Assembly (NCBI GenBank): GCA_000174895.1
Contig: ACOK01000114.1
Span: 61,636 to 125,635 of the forward strand
Direction of reading: 5' to 3'
Length of the DNA: 64,000 nt
Source of the DNA: Ruminococcus flavefaciens FD-1
GTDB lineage: Bacteria; Bacillota; Clostridia; Oscillospirales; Ruminococcaceae
Position 1 is the first letter of the stretch. Every line of letters starts with the position of its first letter. The notes beneath the pieces are model-generated. The model saw only the letters and a list, made by a program, of their open reading frames with translations. It had not been told where the DNA came from and did no database searches. Position numbers and translations under genes: made by a program. Below are positions 8,932-17,935 of the stretch, one piece after another.

Positions 8932-9902
8932 TATTCAACTCCCCTTTCGTGTACTATGGACGGCTCGCAGTCGTCAGTTGTATAATTTGTAAGAGGAGCT
9001 CTTGATGTAGTGTCCTCGCCTGCCTGATATTCACCGTAAAGGCTGTTGATGTCCTTGATGAATTTGCGGTTAAGGAGGTGGAGCGGGATGTTCTGAGGGC
9101 AAACTCTTGAACACTCGCCGCAGTCTGTACATCTTCCTGCTACGTGGAATGCACGGATGATGTGGAACATATTCTCCTCGAAGCTGTCCACAGCAGCCTT
9201 GTTCTCAAATCCCGAATCAGGGTTATCGAATATGCACTTTTCGCAGGAACAAGCAGGACAGACATTTCTGCACGCATTGCATCTGATGCACTTTGAAAGC
9301 TGCTCTCTCCAGAAATCGTATCTTTCCTGAGCAGTCATATTCTCCAGCTTCTCTACCATATCGAAACGGTTTGACTGGAGGATGTCACCTTCCTCTCCCA
9401 TAAGCTCATCGTAGACCATGTGCTTCTTGCTCTTGCAGCTCTCGCACTTTACGCTTACAGCTTCGTAGTAAGGCATTGTCTCCTCGCCGTAGAGAGTCTC
9501 TATGCGCAGTGTGCCGTTGTCGTTCTTTGCACCGAGAATGCCTGTGATCCCCTTTGCCTTTATCTTTTCTGCGTCAAGCTTTGGACCGCCGGGGATACCG
9601 ATAACATAAACGTTCTCACGTACAATTCTGTGTTCCTTGATAAGCTGATTGAAGCTGTATGTATCACAGGGCTTCAGAAATGCCAGGATCTTTCCCTCTT
9701 TCTTGGTCTCCTTGATGAGATACTTTGAAACGTTTGCAGCTGTGAAATCGTCGTAAACGAAATCAGCGTCAAGTTCCTCTGCGCTGTCGAATACAGCAGG
9801 AGTTACGTCGTATACGAATTCTCCACGCTTCCAGCCTATAACACGGTTCACGCTGCCGTCAGCAAGCAGCTCTTTTGCTCTTTTTATCATTGCTTCCTGC
9901 AT
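8931..9902 (-). CDS. flxC: FlxC-like 4Fe-4S dicluster subunit
   Basis: This encodes 323 residues. The N-terminal half resembles the coenzyme F420 hydrogenase/dehydrogenase beta-like fold and contains CESCKSKK. The C-terminal half has CIRCNACRNVCPAC and CTDCGECSRVCP for two [4Fe-4S] clusters. It is an electron-relay partner of FlxB. The ATG at 9902 follows GGAGG by seven bases and overlaps the end of flxD by 16 bases. FlxB and FlxC look like distant paralogues sharing the same layout. Confidence 0.78.
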   Translation of the reverse strand: MQEAMIKRAKELLADGSVNRVIGWKRGEFVYDVTPAVFDSAEELDADFVYDDFTAANVSKYLIKETKKEGKILAFLKPCDTYSFNQLIKEHRIVRENVYVIGIPGGPKLDAEKIKAKGITGILGAKNDNGTLRIETLYGEETMPYYEAVSVKCESCKSKKHMVYDELMGEEGDILQSNRFDMVEKLENMTAQERYDFWREQLSKCIRCNACRNVCPACSCEKCIFDNPDSGFENKAAVDSFEENMFHIIRAFHVAGRCTDCGECSRVCPQNIPLHLLNRKFIKDINSLYGEYQAGEDTTSRAPLTNYTTDDCEPSIVHERGVE

Positions 9903-10333
9903 CGTAAATCCTCCAATCTGCGGTTAGGTCCAAGCTTCTTGACATCAGCTGTGAACTTCTGCATAGTTTCAGCAAACTTAGCACCCTCTGCTGCTGATAC
10001 CCACTCAAGACGGGTACGGTTTCTTTCGATTCCGAGATAGTCCAGCATAGAGTAGAGAAGTGTGATCCTTCTTCTTGCGTAGTAGTTGCCGGATGTGTAA
10101 TGACAGTCGCCGGGGTGGCAGCCGCATATGATAACTCCGTCAGCGCCTCTCTGAAAGGCTCTGAGAATGAACATAGGGTTTACTCTGCATGAACAGGGAA
10201 CTCTGATGATCTTTACATTTGTAGGATAATTGAGTCTGTTTGTACCCGAAAGATCGGCACCTGCGTATGAACACCAGTTACAGCAGAATGCAACGATAAC
10301 AGGCTCGAATTCTTTATTTTCATTTACTTGCAT
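9887..10333 (-). CDS. flxD: FlxD/MvhD-type [2Fe-2S] subunit linking Flx to HdrA
   Basis: This encodes 148 residues with the MvhD family motifs CCNWCSYAGAD, VPCSCRVNP and CGCHPGDCHY (conserved Cys). MvhD-type proteins dock the electron-donating module onto HdrA in hydrogenase-Hdr and Flx-Hdr complexes. The ATG at 10333 lies inside the last codons of hdrA (MQVNEN), a 10-base overlap consistent with a fixed-stoichiometry complex. Confidence 0.88.
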   Translation of the reverse strand: MQVNENKEFEPVIVAFCCNWCSYAGADLSGTNRLNYPTNVKIIRVPCSCRVNPMFILRAFQRGADGVIICGCHPGDCHYTSGNYYARRRITLLYSMLDYLGIERNRTRLEWVSAAEGAKFAETMQKFTADVKKLGPNRRLEDLRCRKQ

Positions 10334-12315
10334 ATTGCGTCAACCTCCGCCATAATCTGACTGTTAGAGAATCCGTTGAGATCCATAGCGCCTGACGGAC
10401 AAGCAACTGTACAAGCACCGCATCCCTGACAAACAGCAGGATTGACGCTTGCGACTCTGCGTATTGCAGTAGTTCTGTCAGGCATTCTGAATTCCTTGTC
10501 CACGTATGTGATAGCTCCGTAAGGACAAACCTTTTCGCATGAAGAACAGCCATTGCACATGAGCTCATTTGAGTGAGCAACACAGGGGTTGCAGGTGATG
10601 CTGTTCTTGCAGAGAAGTCCGATAGCCTTTGCAGCTGCGGCACTTGCCTGAGCGACAGTTTCAGGGATATCCTTTGGTCCCTGACAGGCACCTGACAGGA
10701 AAATTCCTGCTGTAGCGCTTTCTACAGGACGAAGCTTAGGATGTGCTTCAGTGAAGAAGTCGTTGGTATCCATCTGAGTTGTGAGCATTGTTGCAAGAGG
10801 ACGAGCTGTCTTGTCAGGCTCGATTGCTGCTGCAAGAACTACCATATCAGCGTTGATGTGGAGCTGCTCGTTAGCAAGAAGGTCTGATGCCTGAACATCG
10901 ATCTTTCCGTCGGACTTTGGAGTTACCTTGCCGACCATTCCCTTGATGTAGTGAACATTGTACTGCTCAACTGCACGGCGGTAGAATTCATCGAAGTTCT
11001 TGCCGGGAGTACGCACATCGATGTAGAATACGTAAACCTCGGTATCAGGATACTTTTCACGGATGAGCATAGCGTGTTTAGCTGTGTACATACAGCATAT
11101 CTTTGAACAGTAAGGCTTGCCCTTGCTGTCATCGCATCTTGAACCTACACACTGTACGAATACAATGGTGTGAGGATGAGTCTTGTCGGAAGGACGGAGA
11201 AGTGTACCGCCATTAGGACCTGCGGCATTCATCAGTCTTTCAAGTTCAAGTGAAGTTACAACGTCAGCACACTGATTGTATGCGAATTCATCGTACTTGT
11301 CAAGCTTGATAGGATTGAAGCCTGTTGCAACTACGATAGCGCCGTACTTTTCTTCGATAATGCGGTCTTCCTGCTTGTAGTCGATAGCACCCACTGAACA
11401 AACCTTTGAACATACGCCGCACTTGCCGTTCTTCAGCATCATGCAGTAGTTCGGGTCAATAGTAGCGACCTTCGGTACAGCCTGAGCAAACGGGATGTAG
11501 ATAGCTGTTCTGTTGTCGAGACCCATGTTGAACTCATTAGGAACCTTCTTCATGGGGCACTTTTCCGTACACAGACCGCAGCCTGTACACTTTGTCTCGT
11601 CAACGAAACGTGCCTTCTTCTTTATCTTGACTGTGAAGTTGCCCACAAATCCCTTTACATCGGCAACTTCGCTGAATGAATGGATATGTATCTTCTCGTT
11701 CTGTGAAGCCTCAACCATCTTAGGTGTGAGGATACAAGCGGCACAGTCAAGTGTCGGGAAAGTCTTGTCGATCTGAGCCATCTTACCGCCGATGGTAGGA
11801 TTCTTCTCAACGATATCTACATCGAAGCCTGCCTCAGCGATATCAAGAGCAGTCTGAATACCTGCGATACCGCCGCCGATAACGAGGGCTCTCTTTACTA
11901 CGGGACTCTCTCCTGCTGTAAGAGGAGTGTTGAGATGTACCTTTGCAACTGCTGCCTTGCCGAGGATAATAGCCTTTTCTGTAGCTGTAGCGATGTCCTT
12001 GTGTATCCATGAACACTGCTCACGGATGTTTGCGATCTCAACCATGTAGGAGTTCAGGCCTGCTGCTGCGGCTGCCTTACGGAAGGTATTCTCATGCATA
12101 CGAGGTGAACATGAACATACTACTACACCTGTAAGGTTATGCTCCTTTATGGAATTCTTAACGAGGTTCTGTCCCGATTCGGAACACATATACTGGTAGT
12201 CCTGAGATATGACTACGCCGGGTTCGTGGCCGAGGGCTTCGGCTACTGCTTTAACGTCTACCGTAGCGGCGATATTGGTACCGCAATGACAGACAAATAC
12301 ACCTATTCTCTGCAT
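10324..12315 (-). CDS. hdrA: Heterodisulfide reductase subunit A homologue (FAD, putative bifurcation site)
   Basis: This encodes 663 residues. It begins IGVFVCHCGTNI, has the HdrA-type Cys-rich insertion (CSCSPRMHENTFRKAA), and an FAD fold (ALVIGGGIAGIQTALDIAE). Several [4Fe-4S] motifs follow: CTGCGLCTEKCP, CGVCSKVC, CNGCSSCEKVCP and CQGCGACTVACP. HdrA flavin is the electron-bifurcating centre in methanogen MvhADG-HdrABC. Here it would split NADH electrons between ferredoxin and the HdrB/Frd branch. This role is inferred from family knowledge; the sequence shows the cofactor sites only. It lies downstream of hdrC, with 14 bases between. Confidence 0.9.
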   Translation of the reverse strand: MQRIGVFVCHCGTNIAATVDVKAVAEALGHEPGVVISQDYQYMCSESGQNLVKNSIKEHNLTGVVVCSCSPRMHENTFRKAAAAAGLNSYMVEIANIREQCSWIHKDIATATEKAIILGKAAVAKVHLNTPLTAGESPVVKRALVIGGGIAGIQTALDIAEAGFDVDIVEKNPTIGGKMAQIDKTFPTLDCAACILTPKMVEASQNEKIHIHSFSEVADVKGFVGNFTVKIKKKARFVDETKCTGCGLCTEKCPMKKVPNEFNMGLDNRTAIYIPFAQAVPKVATIDPNYCMMLKNGKCGVCSKVCSVGAIDYKQEDRIIEEKYGAIVVATGFNPIKLDKYDEFAYNQCADVVTSLELERLMNAAGPNGGTLLRPSDKTHPHTIVFVQCVGSRCDDSKGKPYCSKICCMYTAKHAMLIREKYPDTEVYVFYIDVRTPGKNFDEFYRRAVEQYNVHYIKGMVGKVTPKSDGKIDVQASDLLANEQLHINADMVVLAAAIEPDKTARPLATMLTTQMDTNDFFTEAHPKLRPVESATAGIFLSGACQGPKDIPETVAQASAAAAKAIGLLCKNSITCNPCVAHSNELMCNGCSSCEKVCPYGAITYVDKEFRMPDRTTAIRRVASVNPAVCQGCGACTVACPSGAMDLNGFSNSQIMAEVDAICK

Positions 12316-12329
12316 AGTTTATCTCCTCC

Positions 12330-12713
12330 TTACTTAGTATACTTTCTGAATGCTGTAACGATAGCCTGCTGTGGGAGGTCATCATCCAGCATATCGGGGA
12401 TCTGCACAGGTGTCAGGTGGTTGTTGCCCTGCTGACGTACAGCTGCAAGGCGGACTGCTTCCACTACCTTTGCAGGCTCTACATTACGGGGACATCTTTC
12501 CACGCAGGCAAAACAGGTCAGGCACTTGTAAAGTGACTCGGACTTGAGAAGGGGTTCGATCTCTCCCCTTTCCACCATATATACGAACTGATGAGGATGG
12601 TACTCCATCTCTCCGTATGAAGGACAGGTTCCCGAACATTTTCCGCAGCGCATACATTTCAGCACGTTTACGCCGCTGGAACGGATTATCTGTTCCTGAA
12701 GATTTTTATTCAT
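12330..12713 (-). CDS. hdrC: Heterodisulfide reductase subunit C homologue
   Basis: A 127-residue protein with two ferredoxin motifs, CMRCGKCSGTCP (about residue 20) and CLTCFACVERCP (about residue 62). It is the electron wire between HdrA and HdrB. Its start overlaps the hdrB stop by eight bases. The length and motif spacing are typical of bacterial HdrC. Confidence 0.88.
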   Translation of the reverse strand: MNKNLQEQIIRSSGVNVLKCMRCGKCSGTCPSYGEMEYHPHQFVYMVERGEIEPLLKSESLYKCLTCFACVERCPRNVEPAKVVEAVRLAAVRQQGNNHLTPVQIPDMLDDDLPQQAIVTAFRKYTK

Positions 12714-13503
12714 TGTTTGCCTCCTTTAAGCCGAGGGCTTCGGCAAGAAGTTCTGTGAAGTAGTAAACAGGCAGATCCGAGCCTGAGTTCTTTCTGAGGT
12801 TGTAAAGGCAGAGAGGACAGGCAGTTATCACCATATCAGCACCCTGATCCTTGGCGGAATCCATAACAGCTCCGCTTCTCTTTGCAGCCTGAGCCTTGTC
12901 CTCCATAGTGATATATCCGCCGCAGCATTCGTTTCTCTGGGCGTATATAACAGGAGTTCCGCCGATGGCCTTGATGAAATCCTCCATAATGGTAGGATTC
13001 TCGGGATCGTCCATAGCAAGAGCCTTTGAAGGGCGAAGCAGAAGACATCCGTAGTAAGCAGCGATCTTCTTGCCCTTGAAAGGATTCACTACCTTTTCCT
13101 TCAGCTTATCAAAGCCCACCACGTCACGGAGAAGCTCCAGATAGTGATAAACAGTGGTCTCGCCGCTGTAGGGTTCGGAAAGTTTAAGGTAGTTGTTCAC
13201 CTTCATGGCCATGTCATCGTTGTTAGAGATGTCATAGTTAGTCTGCTTTATAACATTATGACAGGCTGAACAGACTGTTACCAGTGCTGTACCGCTTTCC
13301 TTTGCGGCATTGAGAGTTCTGACAGCTGACAGTTTTGTCGCTATCTCATCCTTGGCTGTGGTGTATGCGCCTCCGCAGCACTGCCAGTCAGCAGGCTCCA
13401 CGAGGGAGATACCAAGAGCCTCGGCTGAGGATCTTGCATAAGTGTCAAGATCCTTTGCCTTAGTTCTCAGCGTACAGCCGGGATAGTAAGTGAAAGTTTC
13501 CAT
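12706..13503 (-). CDS. hdrB: Heterodisulfide reductase subunit B homologue with two CCG domains
   Basis: This encodes 265 residues. Two cysteine-rich CCG units are intact: YYPGCTLR...WQCCGG...CSACH and YYGC...NECCGG...CPLC. In HdrB these bind the noncubane [4Fe-4S] clusters that reduce heterodisulfide. The acceptor is unknown here: no DsrC gene is near, and the operon instead encodes a fumarate reductase. HdrB plus FrdAB therefore resembles a split version of methanogen thiol:fumarate reductase, where TfrB fuses FrdB-like and HdrB-like parts. It is 24 bases downstream of fumC. Confidence 0.87.
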   Translation of the reverse strand: METFTYYPGCTLRTKAKDLDTYARSSAEALGISLVEPADWQCCGGAYTTAKDEIATKLSAVRTLNAAKESGTALVTVCSACHNVIKQTNYDISNNDDMAMKVNNYLKLSEPYSGETTVYHYLELLRDVVGFDKLKEKVVNPFKGKKIAAYYGCLLLRPSKALAMDDPENPTIMEDFIKAIGGTPVIYAQRNECCGGYITMEDKAQAAKRSGAVMDSAKDQGADMVITACPLCLYNLRKNSGSDLPVYYFTELLAEALGLKEANNE

Positions 13504-13527
13504 AGTACGCTTCCTTTCGTTGATTTA

Positions 13528-14905
13528 TCAGACCATTTCTTCCGGATGGAAGACTTCATCAAATTTTTCTGCTGTAAGGAATCCCAGCTCTACGCAGGCT
13601 TCCTTCAGGGAAATATTGTCGTTGAACGCTTTTTTAGCTGTCTTTGCAGCATTCTCGTAACCGATATAAGGATTGAGAGCTGTGACAAGCATAAGTGAAT
13701 TATGGAGATTGCTGTGCATTTTCTCCTTGTTAGCTTTGATGCCTACAGCGCAGTTCTTGTTGAATGAAAGAATTGATTCAGCAAGAAGTCGAGCAGACTG
13801 GAGGAAATTGTATGCGCATACAGGCATGAACACATTGAGCTCGAAGTTGCCCTGTGAAGCAGCCATGCCTACAGCTACGTCATTGCCAATTACCTGTACA
13901 GCCACCATAGTTACCTGTTCGCACTGTGTCGGATTGACCTTGCCCGGCATAATGGATGAACCCGGCTCGTTGGCTGGGATGGTGATCTCGCCGATACCGA
14001 CTCTCGGACCGGATGCAAGCCATCTGACATCGTTGGCTATCTTCATCATGTCAGCTGCAAGAGCCTTGAGAGCGCCGTGTGCAAATACTATTTCGTCCTT
14101 GGATGTAAGAGAATGGAATTTATTAGGGGATGTAATGAATTTTTTGCCTGTGAGTTTGCTTACAGCCTCAGCAGCCTTTTCAGCAAATCCATCAGGAGCG
14201 TTAAGTCCTGTACCAACTGCTGTTCCGCCGAGAGCAAGTTCCTTCAGCTCATCAGAAGCTATGAGGAGCAGCTTCCTGTCCTTTTCAAGTGAACTTCTCC
14301 AGCCGCTGATCTCCTGTGAGAAACTGATAGGTGTAGCGTCCTGAAGATGGGTACGTCCGCTCTTTACGATGCCTTCATTCTCAGCTTCGAGGCGCTTGAA
14401 GGTCTCGACCAGTACATCGATGGCAGGAACCACCTTATCCTCGATGGCTGTAACAGCTGCGATGTGCATAGCTGTGGGAAAAGTATCATTTGAAGACTGG
14501 CTCATGTTGATATCATCGTTAGGATGAAGCAGCTTTGAGCCTGCTATCTCGTTTCCACGGTTTGCGATGACCTCATTAGCATTCATATTGGACTGAGTAC
14601 CGCTGCCTGTCTGCCATACCACCAGTGGGAAATGATCGTTCAGGGAGCCGCTGATGACCTCATCGCAGGCCTGAGAAATAGCTGAAAGCTTCTCGTCAGT
14701 CATCCTTTCGGGCTTGACTTCATGGTTAGCCATTGCAGCTGCTTTTTTCAGGATACCGAATGCATGAGTGATCTCTCTCGGCATGGTCTCGATACCCACA
14801 CCGATAAGGAAATTCTCGTGGCTTCGCTCAGTCTGAGCAGCCCCAGTACTTATCGGCAGGCACCTTTACCTCGCCCATAGAATCGTGTTCGATACGGTAA
14901 TTCAT
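13528..14905 (-). pseudogene. fumC: Class II fumarase, interrupted by a one-base frameshift near the N-terminus
   Basis: The true start appears to be the ATG at 14905 (MNYRIEHDSMGEVKVPADKYWG). That frame stops after 25 codons. Removing one base at about 14850 (GGC-T-GCTCAG) gives the expected YWGAQTERS and joins the long frame through to 13528. Class II fumarase signatures follow: GSGTQSNMNANEV, SGRTHLQDA and GSSIMPGKVNP. The enzyme interconverts malate and fumarate and would supply fumarate to the reductase encoded downstream. All catalytic regions after the shift are intact, so a sequencing error is likely. Otherwise translation could only restart internally (e.g. at the Met in GIETMPREI), without the N-terminal strand. 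Confidence 0.85.
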
Positions 14906-14977
14906 TTACATCCACTCCATTAATAATTGTTGCTTTAAGTTAACGGCGCAGCGTACATCCGCAGCACCTCACATATA

Positions 14978-15006
14978 AGTATACCGTAAAACCGTCATAA
15001 ATTCAA
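14978..15006 (-). promoter_or_regulatory. Promoter of the fumC-hdr-flx-frd operon
   Basis: On the minus strand TTGAAT (15001-15006) and TATACT (14978-14983) are 17 bases apart, about 70 bases upstream of the fumC ATG. Confidence 0.6.
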
Positions 15007-15036
15007 ATTCAGTTTCAGAATATCGCTATTCAGATA

Positions 15037-15054
15037 TTGATATATAATTAACAA
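15037..15054. promoter_or_regulatory. Candidate Rex operator upstream of fumC
   Basis: TTGATATATAATTAACAA matches the known Rex consensus TTGTTAA-N4-TTAACAA at 12 of 14 defined positions. It lies 31 bases upstream of the fumC -35 box and in the same intergenic region as the rex gene end. The surrounding gap (14906-15366) otherwise holds a second possible promoter and a 13-bp palindrome AACAAATTTTGTT at 15148-15160. Confidence 0.55.
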
Positions 15055-15315
15055 TCATTTCACAGTCCCGAAAGGCATATGAATTGTTATGATATATTAC
15101 TTTGTATATTACGATTTGATATGTGCTATATATTTAGGACGTGGGCGAACAAATTTTGTTGCAATTGACTTACAAATAACCGCAAAATGCGATATTAAAC
15201 GGGATTTTTGACATTTGAAGCAGACAGAAAACGATCCGCTTCAGCAATTTATCCCTCTGATATTCGGGATACAGCTTAATTCTTATCATATAATTCAGGA
15301 ATATAAAAATGCCGA

Positions 15316-15345
15316 ATTATATATATCGCTCAAAAACTTTGACAA
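15316..15345 (-). promoter_or_regulatory. Possible distal promoter for the fumC operon
   Basis: TTGTCA (15340-15345) and TATAAT (15316-15321) are separated by 18 bases on the minus strand, just past the rex terminator. Use of this promoter would give a leader of about 400 bases containing the Rex-like site. Confidence 0.4.
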
Positions 15346-15360
15346 ATAATTCACATTTTC

Positions 15361-15399
15361 TCTATTAAAATGCCGCAGACATTATCTGCGGCATTTTTT
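15361..15399 (-). terminator. Rho-independent terminator after rex
   Basis: The stem TGCCGCAGA/TCTGCGGCA with a short loop is followed on the minus strand by TTTTAATAG, four bases after the rex stop. Confidence 0.8.
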
Positions 15400-15403
15400 A
15401 AAT

Positions 15404-16057
15404 TTATTCGTCATCCGATGGTGGATTGATAAGAGTGTTCAGACCGTATGACAGTGTTGTAAGGCTGTCTCCGAGGTGAACATTCTCAACAGCAACATTT
15501 TCGTGATTGATCCTGATATCGTAATGAGTGAAATTCCAGAACGCCTTGATACCGCAGCTTATAAGGGTATCTACCATTTTTTCGGCTGCTGACATCGGTA
15601 TACAGAGAATTGCCGCTACAGGCTTATTCTCACTGCAGAATTTTTCCAGCTCGGATATATCACGGACTGAAAGACTGCCGATCTTTTTGCCGACCAGCTC
15701 GGGATTAGAATCGAAAGCTCCTATCAGGTCAAAGCCTTTGTTCTTGAAGTCAATATGTGATGCAATAGCTGTACCGAGATTTCCTGCGCCCAGGAGTATC
15801 ATTGGTGTCTGCACGTTAAGTCCGAGGATCTTGCCTATCTCGAATCTCAGATCGCTGACATTATAGCCGTAGCCCTGCTGTCCGAATTCTCCGAAACAGT
15901 TGAAATCCTGACGTATCTGAGATGCAGTAAGCCCCATCTTTTCAGAGAGTTCTCTTGAAGAAATGCGGACATAGCCGTTGTTTTCCAGTTCGCCCAGAAA
16001 ACGGTAATATCTTGGCAGACGCCTTATTACAGAATTAGATATTGAGTTCTTTGACAT
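15404..16057 (-). CDS. rex: Redox-sensing transcriptional repressor Rex
   Basis: 217 residues, the usual Rex length. The N-terminal winged helix includes RLPRYYRFLGEL and SSRELSEKMGLTASQIRQDF. The C-terminal Rossmann fold carries LLGAGNLGTAIASH and the IGAFDSNPELVGKKI segment that binds NADH/NAD+. Rex releases DNA when the NADH/NAD+ ratio rises. Candidate operators occur before fumC and acn, so it probably derepresses NADH-consuming fumarate reduction. The gene follows icd by 20 bases. Confidence 0.95.
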   Translation of the reverse strand: MSKNSISNSVIRRLPRYYRFLGELENNGYVRISSRELSEKMGLTASQIRQDFNCFGEFGQQGYGYNVSDLRFEIGKILGLNVQTPMILLGAGNLGTAIASHIDFKNKGFDLIGAFDSNPELVGKKIGSLSVRDISELEKFCSENKPVAAILCIPMSAAEKMVDTLISCGIKAFWNFTHYDIRINHENVAVENVHLGDSLTTLSYGLNTLINPPSDDE

Positions 16058-16077
16058 CTTGATAAGTCCTCTCTTAA

Positions 16078-17289
16078 TTACATAAGTTTATCAAGTCTTG
16101 TCCTTATCTCATCAAGGAAAGTCTTAGAATCCACCTTTTTCTTATTGTCAAGCTTGGAGATGAGGTAGAGATCACCTGTCATTACACCTTCCTCGATTGT
16201 CTGTATAGTAGCCTTTTCAAGCTTATCTGCAAAGTCGCAGAGCTCAGGAGTATTGTCAAGCTCGCCTCTCTTGCGGAGTGCGCCGCTCCATGCAAAGATA
16301 GTAGCAACAGAGTTTGTGGATGTCTCCTCGCCCTTGAGGTACTTGTAGTAGTGACGCTGAACAGTACCATGTGCAGCTTCATACTCGTATATACCGTCAG
16401 GTGAAACGAGAACAGAAGTCATCATAGCAAGGCTGCCGTAAGCTGTAGAAACCATGTCTGACATAACGTCACCGTCATAGTTCTTGCAAGCCCAGATGTA
16501 GCCGCCGTTTGAACGGATAACTCTTGCTACTGCGTCATCGATGAGAGTGTAGAAGTACTCGATGCCTGCTGCTTCGTACTTATCCTTGTACTCGTTGTCG
16601 TATATCTCCTGGAAGATATCCTTGAAGCGGTGGTCGTACTTCTTTGAGATAGTATCCTTGGAAGCGAACCAAACGTCCTGCTTCAGGTCAAGACCGTAGT
16701 TAAGGCAGGCTCTTGCGAAACCTGCGATAGAATCGTCGAGGTTGTGGAGTCCCTGGATTATACCGTCGCACTTTGTGAAATCGTGGATGAGTTCACGGGT
16801 CTCGTTGCCGTCCTTGTCAGTTACGACCAGTTCAGCCTTGCTGCCCTTAGCCACACGCATTTCTGTGTTCTTGTAAACATCGCCGTAAGCGTGACGAGCG
16901 ATAGTGATAGGCTTTGTCCATGTTGGGATGTATGGCTCGATTCCCTTAACGATGATAGGTGTACGGAATACAGTACCATCAAGAGCTGCACGGATAGTTC
17001 CGTTAGGCGACTTCCACATCTGAGTAAGGTTGTACTCAGGCATTCTTGCTGCGTTAGGAGTGATAGTTGCACACTTTACAGCAACGCCGTACTTCTTTGT
17101 AGCCTCAGCAGAATCAAGAGTTACCTGATCCTTTGTCTCTTCTCTGTGCTTGAGACCGAGGTCGTAGTATTCGGTATTCAGCTCTACATATGGTTCGAGG
17201 AGAGTTTCCTTGATCCACTGCCAGAGGATTCTTGTCATCTCGTCGCCGTCCATTTCGACCAGCGGAGTTTTCATGATTATCTTAGCCAT
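16078..17289 (-). CDS. icd: Isocitrate dehydrogenase (NADP+-type, dimeric eukaryote-like)
   Basis: 403 residues starting [23 protein letters not shown], the hallmark start of the homodimeric NADP-IDH subfamily. Substrate and metal residues lie in [19 protein letters not shown] and the Asp-rich [20 protein letters not shown]. The C-terminal [23 protein letters not shown] is the nucleotide-binding region. It makes 2-oxoglutarate and NADPH for glutamate synthesis. With aconitase upstream it forms the oxidative half of a split TCA cycle, the fumarase/fumarate reductase operon being the reductive half. RBS GGAGG. Confidence 0.96.
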   Translation of the reverse strand: MAKIIMKTPLVEMDGDEMTRILWQWIKETLLEPYVELNTEYYDLGLKHREETKDQVTLDSAEATKKYGVAVKCATITPNAARMPEYNLTQMWKSPNGTIRAALDGTVFRTPIIVKGIEPYIPTWTKPITIARHAYGDVYKNTEMRVAKGSKAELVVTDKDGNETRELIHDFTKCDGIIQGLHNLDDSIAGFARACLNYGLDLKQDVWFASKDTISKKYDHRFKDIFQEIYDNEYKDKYEAAGIEYFYTLIDDAVARVIRSNGGYIWACKNYDGDVMSDMVSTAYGSLAMMTSVLVSPDGIYEYEAAHGTVQRHYYKYLKGEETSTNSVATIFAWSGALRKRGELDNTPELCDFADKLEKATIQTIEEGVMTGDLYLISKLDNKKKVDSKTFLDEIRTRLDKLM

Positions 17290-17304
17290 TGGTTTTAACC
17301 TCCA

Positions 17305-17715
17305 TTATAATTGTACGCCGTACAGAACAGATGAAAGTCCTGATACCAGCATATAGACATACATTGATATAGCTAAAAAGAAAAGGAGATTTCCGACAAA
17401 AGCATAATGCAGCTTTTCTTTTTCCCTTATCATAGCAGCTATGGTACCTGCTATGATCGCACCGACTGCACCCGAAAACAGAAATATGTCTTTATCGTTT
17501 GTAAAAAAGAGACATACTATGGTCTGCACTGCAAAGGTACCGAGAGAATGGATCAGAATGTAAAACAGAAGCGCTTCTCCTGAGCGAAGAAATAACATAC
17601 TTCGTTCTCCGAACGAATATCCTTTATTCGATTTTGAGCAGTACGGAGATCTTGATTCTTTTGTTTCAGCCCTGTATTCTTTTTCAGCTTTTTCTTCATC
17701 GTAGTATTGTTTCAT
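17305..17715 (-). CDS. Small membrane protein of unknown function
   Basis: 136 residues from MKQYYDEEKAEKEY. I chose the ATG at 17715 (AAAAGGTGACAG upstream) over a longer reading that overlaps the preceding gene. A charged cytoplasmic N-terminus is followed by four hydrophobic segments (about residues 45-65, 70-88, 95-115 and 118-135). I do not recognise the family. It sits 15 bases before icd, in the run acn-TIGR02452-two small membrane genes-icd-rex. Confidence 0.7.
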   Translation of the reverse strand: MKQYYDEEKAEKEYRAETKESRSPYCSKSNKGYSFGERSMLFLRSGEALLFYILIHSLGTFAVQTIVCLFFTNDKDIFLFSGAVGAIIAGTIAAMIREKEKLHYAFVGNLLFFLAISMYVYMLVSGLSSVLYGVQL

Positions 17716-17719
17716 ACTG

Positions 17720-17920
17720 TCACCTTTTAAGCATGGGCAGTACCATTCCGCCGAATGTTGCCAGAAGCATGATAAGTCCTGCGAAATCGATGATCTTGCT
17801 GCCCTTTGACCACCTTCCCGTGCTGTAATGCTTATACATATTAATGCACCAGAAAGCGATAAGGATGAACATGAGAAAAGCCATTGCTGTAATTGCGCCG
17901 TTAAGCCTGTTTTCCTGCAA
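17720..17920 (-). CDS. Very small two-segment membrane protein
   Basis: 66 residues (MQENRLNGAITAMAFLMF...). Two membrane helices (about 8-26 and 44-62) flank a basic loop MYKHYSTGRWSKGSK. It is four bases from the next gene's start, so they are probably translated together. No known family. Confidence 0.62.
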   Translation of the reverse strand: MQENRLNGAITAMAFLMFILIAFWCINMYKHYSTGRWSKGSKIIDFAGLIMLLATFGGMVLPMLKR

Positions 17921-17935
17921 TATATCACACCTCTC

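Noticed and set aside
6386..13503. Reading the Hdr-Flx genes as a hydrogenase or anaerobic sulfite reductase operon
   Set aside because: There is no hydrogenase large subunit and no siroheme AsrC-type subunit; the gene set matches FlxABCD-HdrABC instead.
15148..15160. AACAAATTTTGTT palindrome as a Rex site
   Set aside because: The half-sites are in inverted order relative to the Rex consensus and the spacing is wrong; it may bind something else.
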